Assembly (NCBI GenBank): GCA_030591825.1
Contig: JAUVAG010000076.1
Coordinates: 1 to 6,212 of the forward strand
Direction: 5' to 3'
DNA length: 6,212 bases
From: Dethiosulfatibacter sp.
Lineage (GTDB): Bacteria; Bacillota; Clostridia; Tissierellales; Dethiosulfatibacteraceae
Position numbers and translations under genes: made by a program. The notes below the pieces were generated by a model, which worked only from the letters and a program-made list of their open reading frames with translations, searched no databases and was not told the origin of the DNA. This document shows, piece after piece, positions 5,579-6,212 of this stretch. Each line of letters opens with the position of its first letter. Within the stretch, counting starts at the first letter, position 1.

Positions 5579-5913
5579 ATGGAAGGAAAAAAAGTAATAC
5601 ACAAAATGATGATGAAAGCATGGAGTTCACGGCACCTGTACATGTAGGGGATTTCATGGAATACCATGGATGGATAGAAAAAGTTGGAAACTGTTCTTAC
5701 AAGTGTAAGTTCGAAGCTTACAAGGTTGCATGCATGTGTGACACAACAGACATGGATATGACTGGTATTGCATCTACAGCTGCAACAGCATGTGTACCTC
5801 CAGTGCTTTGTGGAACTGCAACTGGAAGTCTTTACATTGCTAAGGATAAGCAAAGAGGTTCTCAAGAGGCATCATTTGATAATGTAGTTCATGCAATAAA
5901 AGTTAAATCGTAA
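5579..5913 (+). pseudogene. Beta-alanyl-CoA / 3-aminobutyryl-CoA ammonia-lyase-like gene, internal deletion
   Basis: Hotdog-fold lyase that removes ammonia from a beta-amino acyl-CoA, giving acrylyl-CoA or crotonyl-CoA in amino-acid fermentation. The true start is ATG 5579 with GGAGG at 5566-5570 (8-nt spacer). It gives MEGKKVIHKMMM, the expected N terminus, then leaves frame and stops at 5645-5647. In the frame shifted by two, from 5620, the rest follows: EFTAPVHVGDFMEYHGWIEK, later CVPPVLCGTATGSLYIA, ending at TAA 5911-5913. About 50 codons are missing between the two parts. These would hold the AHYxGN-type strand and central helix with the substrate-binding and catalytic residues. The 97-residue frame from 5620 has an ATG but no ribosome site and lacks the active region, so I treat the gene as dead. 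The similarity I recall is closest to C. propionicum Acl; lysine-pathway Kal is the close alternative. Confidence 0.9.
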
Positions 5914-5943
5914 ATACAAGTAAAAAAATATTGACGAAATTGG

Positions 5944-5968
5944 AAAGACGGAAATTTATTCCGTCTTT
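5944..5968 (+). terminator. Intercistronic hairpin between ammonia-lyase and CoA-transferase remnants
   Basis: AAAGACGGAA (5944-5953) and TTCCGTCTTT (5959-5968) form a perfect 10-bp stem with loop ATTTA. The T run is short (TTTCTG), so it is a weak terminator or an mRNA-processing/stability hairpin. The position between the two genes suggests that the downstream gene was made at a lower level or that the lyase mRNA end was protected. Confidence 0.6.
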
Positions 5969-6005
5969 CTGTGAATAAATTAAAATATATTATGAGGTGT
6001 AAGTA

Positions 6006-6083
6006 ATGATGAATCAATCAAAACCGTTAAAGGGTGTAAGAGTCTTGGATTTAACTCAAGCATACGTATTCATGTGTATTTGA
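6006..6083 (+). pseudogene. Family III (CaiB/BaiF) CoA-transferase, truncated after about 20 codons
   Basis: From ATG 6006 (or the adjacent 6009), with GAGGTG at 5994-5999, the frame reads MMNQSKPLKGVRVLDLTQAY. This is the typical N terminus of family III CoA-transferases (P-L-x-G-x-R-V-L-D-L-T), most like the beta-alanine CoA-transferase Act of C. propionicum as I recall it (LDLTQAYSGPF). The match breaks off after TAC 6063-6065; the codons that follow (VFMCI, stop 6081-6083) are foreign. A normal enzyme has about 400 residues. The break coincides with the start of a probable insertion sequence. Next to the ammonia-lyase remnant, this gene would have activated beta-alanine to its CoA thioester, the substrate of that lyase, so the two formed one pathway. 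Confidence 0.82.
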
Positions 6084-6132
6084 CATTGAATAAAGTTAAT
6101 TCACCTGCTAGCGTAAAGTTATTGTAGGAAAA

Positions 6133-6208
6133 ACATAAAAAGAAAGCACCCTTCATGTTATGATAAGGTTACCAACAAAATCTAACAGAAGGAGCTTTCT
6201 TTTTATGT
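6133..6208 (+). promoter_or_regulatory. Inverted repeat masking the ribosome site and start codon of a presumed transposase
   Basis: ACATAAAAAGAAAGC (6133-6147) and GCTTTCTTTTTATGT (6194-6208) are perfectly complementary over 15 bp. CCTTC (6150-6154) can also pair with GAAGG (6188-6192) past a small bulge. The right arm contains the AAGGAG ribosome site (6189-6194) and the ATG (6205-6207). A transcript entering from outside would fold and hide the start, while one starting inside the repeat would not. This is the known protection scheme of several IS elements (for example IS10 and IS200). T runs on both strands also allow terminator activity. Confidence 0.6.
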
Positions 6209-6212
6209 ACAA
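6205..6212 (+). CDS. Start of a presumed transposase gene, 3' partial
   Basis: ATGTACAA begins a frame (Met-Tyr-) with GAAGGAG ending 10 nt upstream. Only two full codons are inside the window, so neither the product nor its family can be read. The call rests on the upstream hairpin and the interrupted gene to its left. Confidence 0.3.

Larger units (their letters stand above)
6066..6212 (+). mobile_element. Probable left end of an insertion sequence, runs off the window
   Basis: CoA-transferase homology stops sharply at 6065. What follows is a non-coding lead of about 140 nt with an inverted repeat, a ribosome site and an ATG at 6205, the usual layout of an IS left end before its transposase. 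The exact boundary is uncertain because terminal repeats and target duplication need the right end, which is outside the window. The IS family cannot be named. An alternative is a deletion joining unrelated sequence to the gene. Confidence 0.5.

Noticed and set aside
5299..5865. 188-codon open frame on the minus strand opposite the ammonia-lyase remnant
   Set aside because: Most of it is the antisense of the conserved lyase sequence, it is rich in Cys and Ser without any family pattern, and it has no ribosome site. It is a shadow frame.
5620..5913. Taking the 97-codon frame as an intact small ammonia-lyase
   Set aside because: The ATG is the joint of a deletion, there is no Shine-Dalgarno, the N-terminal active-site half is missing, and the original start with its ribosome site is found at 5579 in another frame.

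Overview
The window looks like chromosomal DNA from a strictly anaerobic, low-GC Bacillota (Clostridia-type). It holds a complete [FeFe]-hydrogenase maturation operon. It also holds remnants of an amino-acid fermentation operon of the beta-alanyl-CoA ammonia-lyase / CoA-transferase type, as in Clostridium (Anaerotignum) propionicum. The AT-rich spacers, strong AGGAGG-type ribosome sites and U-tailed hairpins fit this group. No species can be named from the sequence.

Left part (1-4300). The C-terminal end of an AhpC/Prx1-type peroxiredoxin reads rightward and stops at 278. A perfect 11-bp two-way terminator (291-318) separates it from a convergent leftward operon. In transcription order that operon is a TM1266-family small regulator (4287-4033), hydE (4036-2975), hydG (2985-1609) and hydF (1599-391). 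The genes are tightly coupled: an ATGA overlap, an 11-nt overlap, and a hydG stop codon inside the hydF Shine-Dalgarno. Together HydE, HydG and HydF build the 2Fe subcluster of the H-cluster. HydG makes CO, CN- and an Fe synthon from tyrosine, HydE works on the HydG product, and HydF is the GTPase scaffold and carrier.

Middle part (4300-4860) has no protein gene but is rich in structure. On the minus strand there is a consensus-like promoter (4738-4710) and an RNA of about 200 nt with at least six hairpins. A strong intrinsic terminator follows (4501-4466), and then a separate 103-nt element with perfect 17-bp arms just ahead of the TM1266 gene. I judge the ~200-nt RNA to be an independent structured ncRNA; its size and folding suggest the raiA RNA family, but that name rests on memory, not a search. 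No convincing promoter lies between its terminator and the hyd operon, so an attenuating-leader role is an alternative.

Right part (4848-6212) is a gene graveyard. It contains a MerR/GyrI-like regulator broken by deletions, frameshift and a nonsense codon (5292-4848). Rightward from it lies a beta-alanyl-CoA ammonia-lyase-like gene missing its central 5' part (5579-5913). Last is a family III CoA-transferase cut off after about 20 codons (6006-6065). The cut is probably due to an insertion sequence whose left end, with a 15-bp inverted repeat masking the transposase start, runs out of the window.
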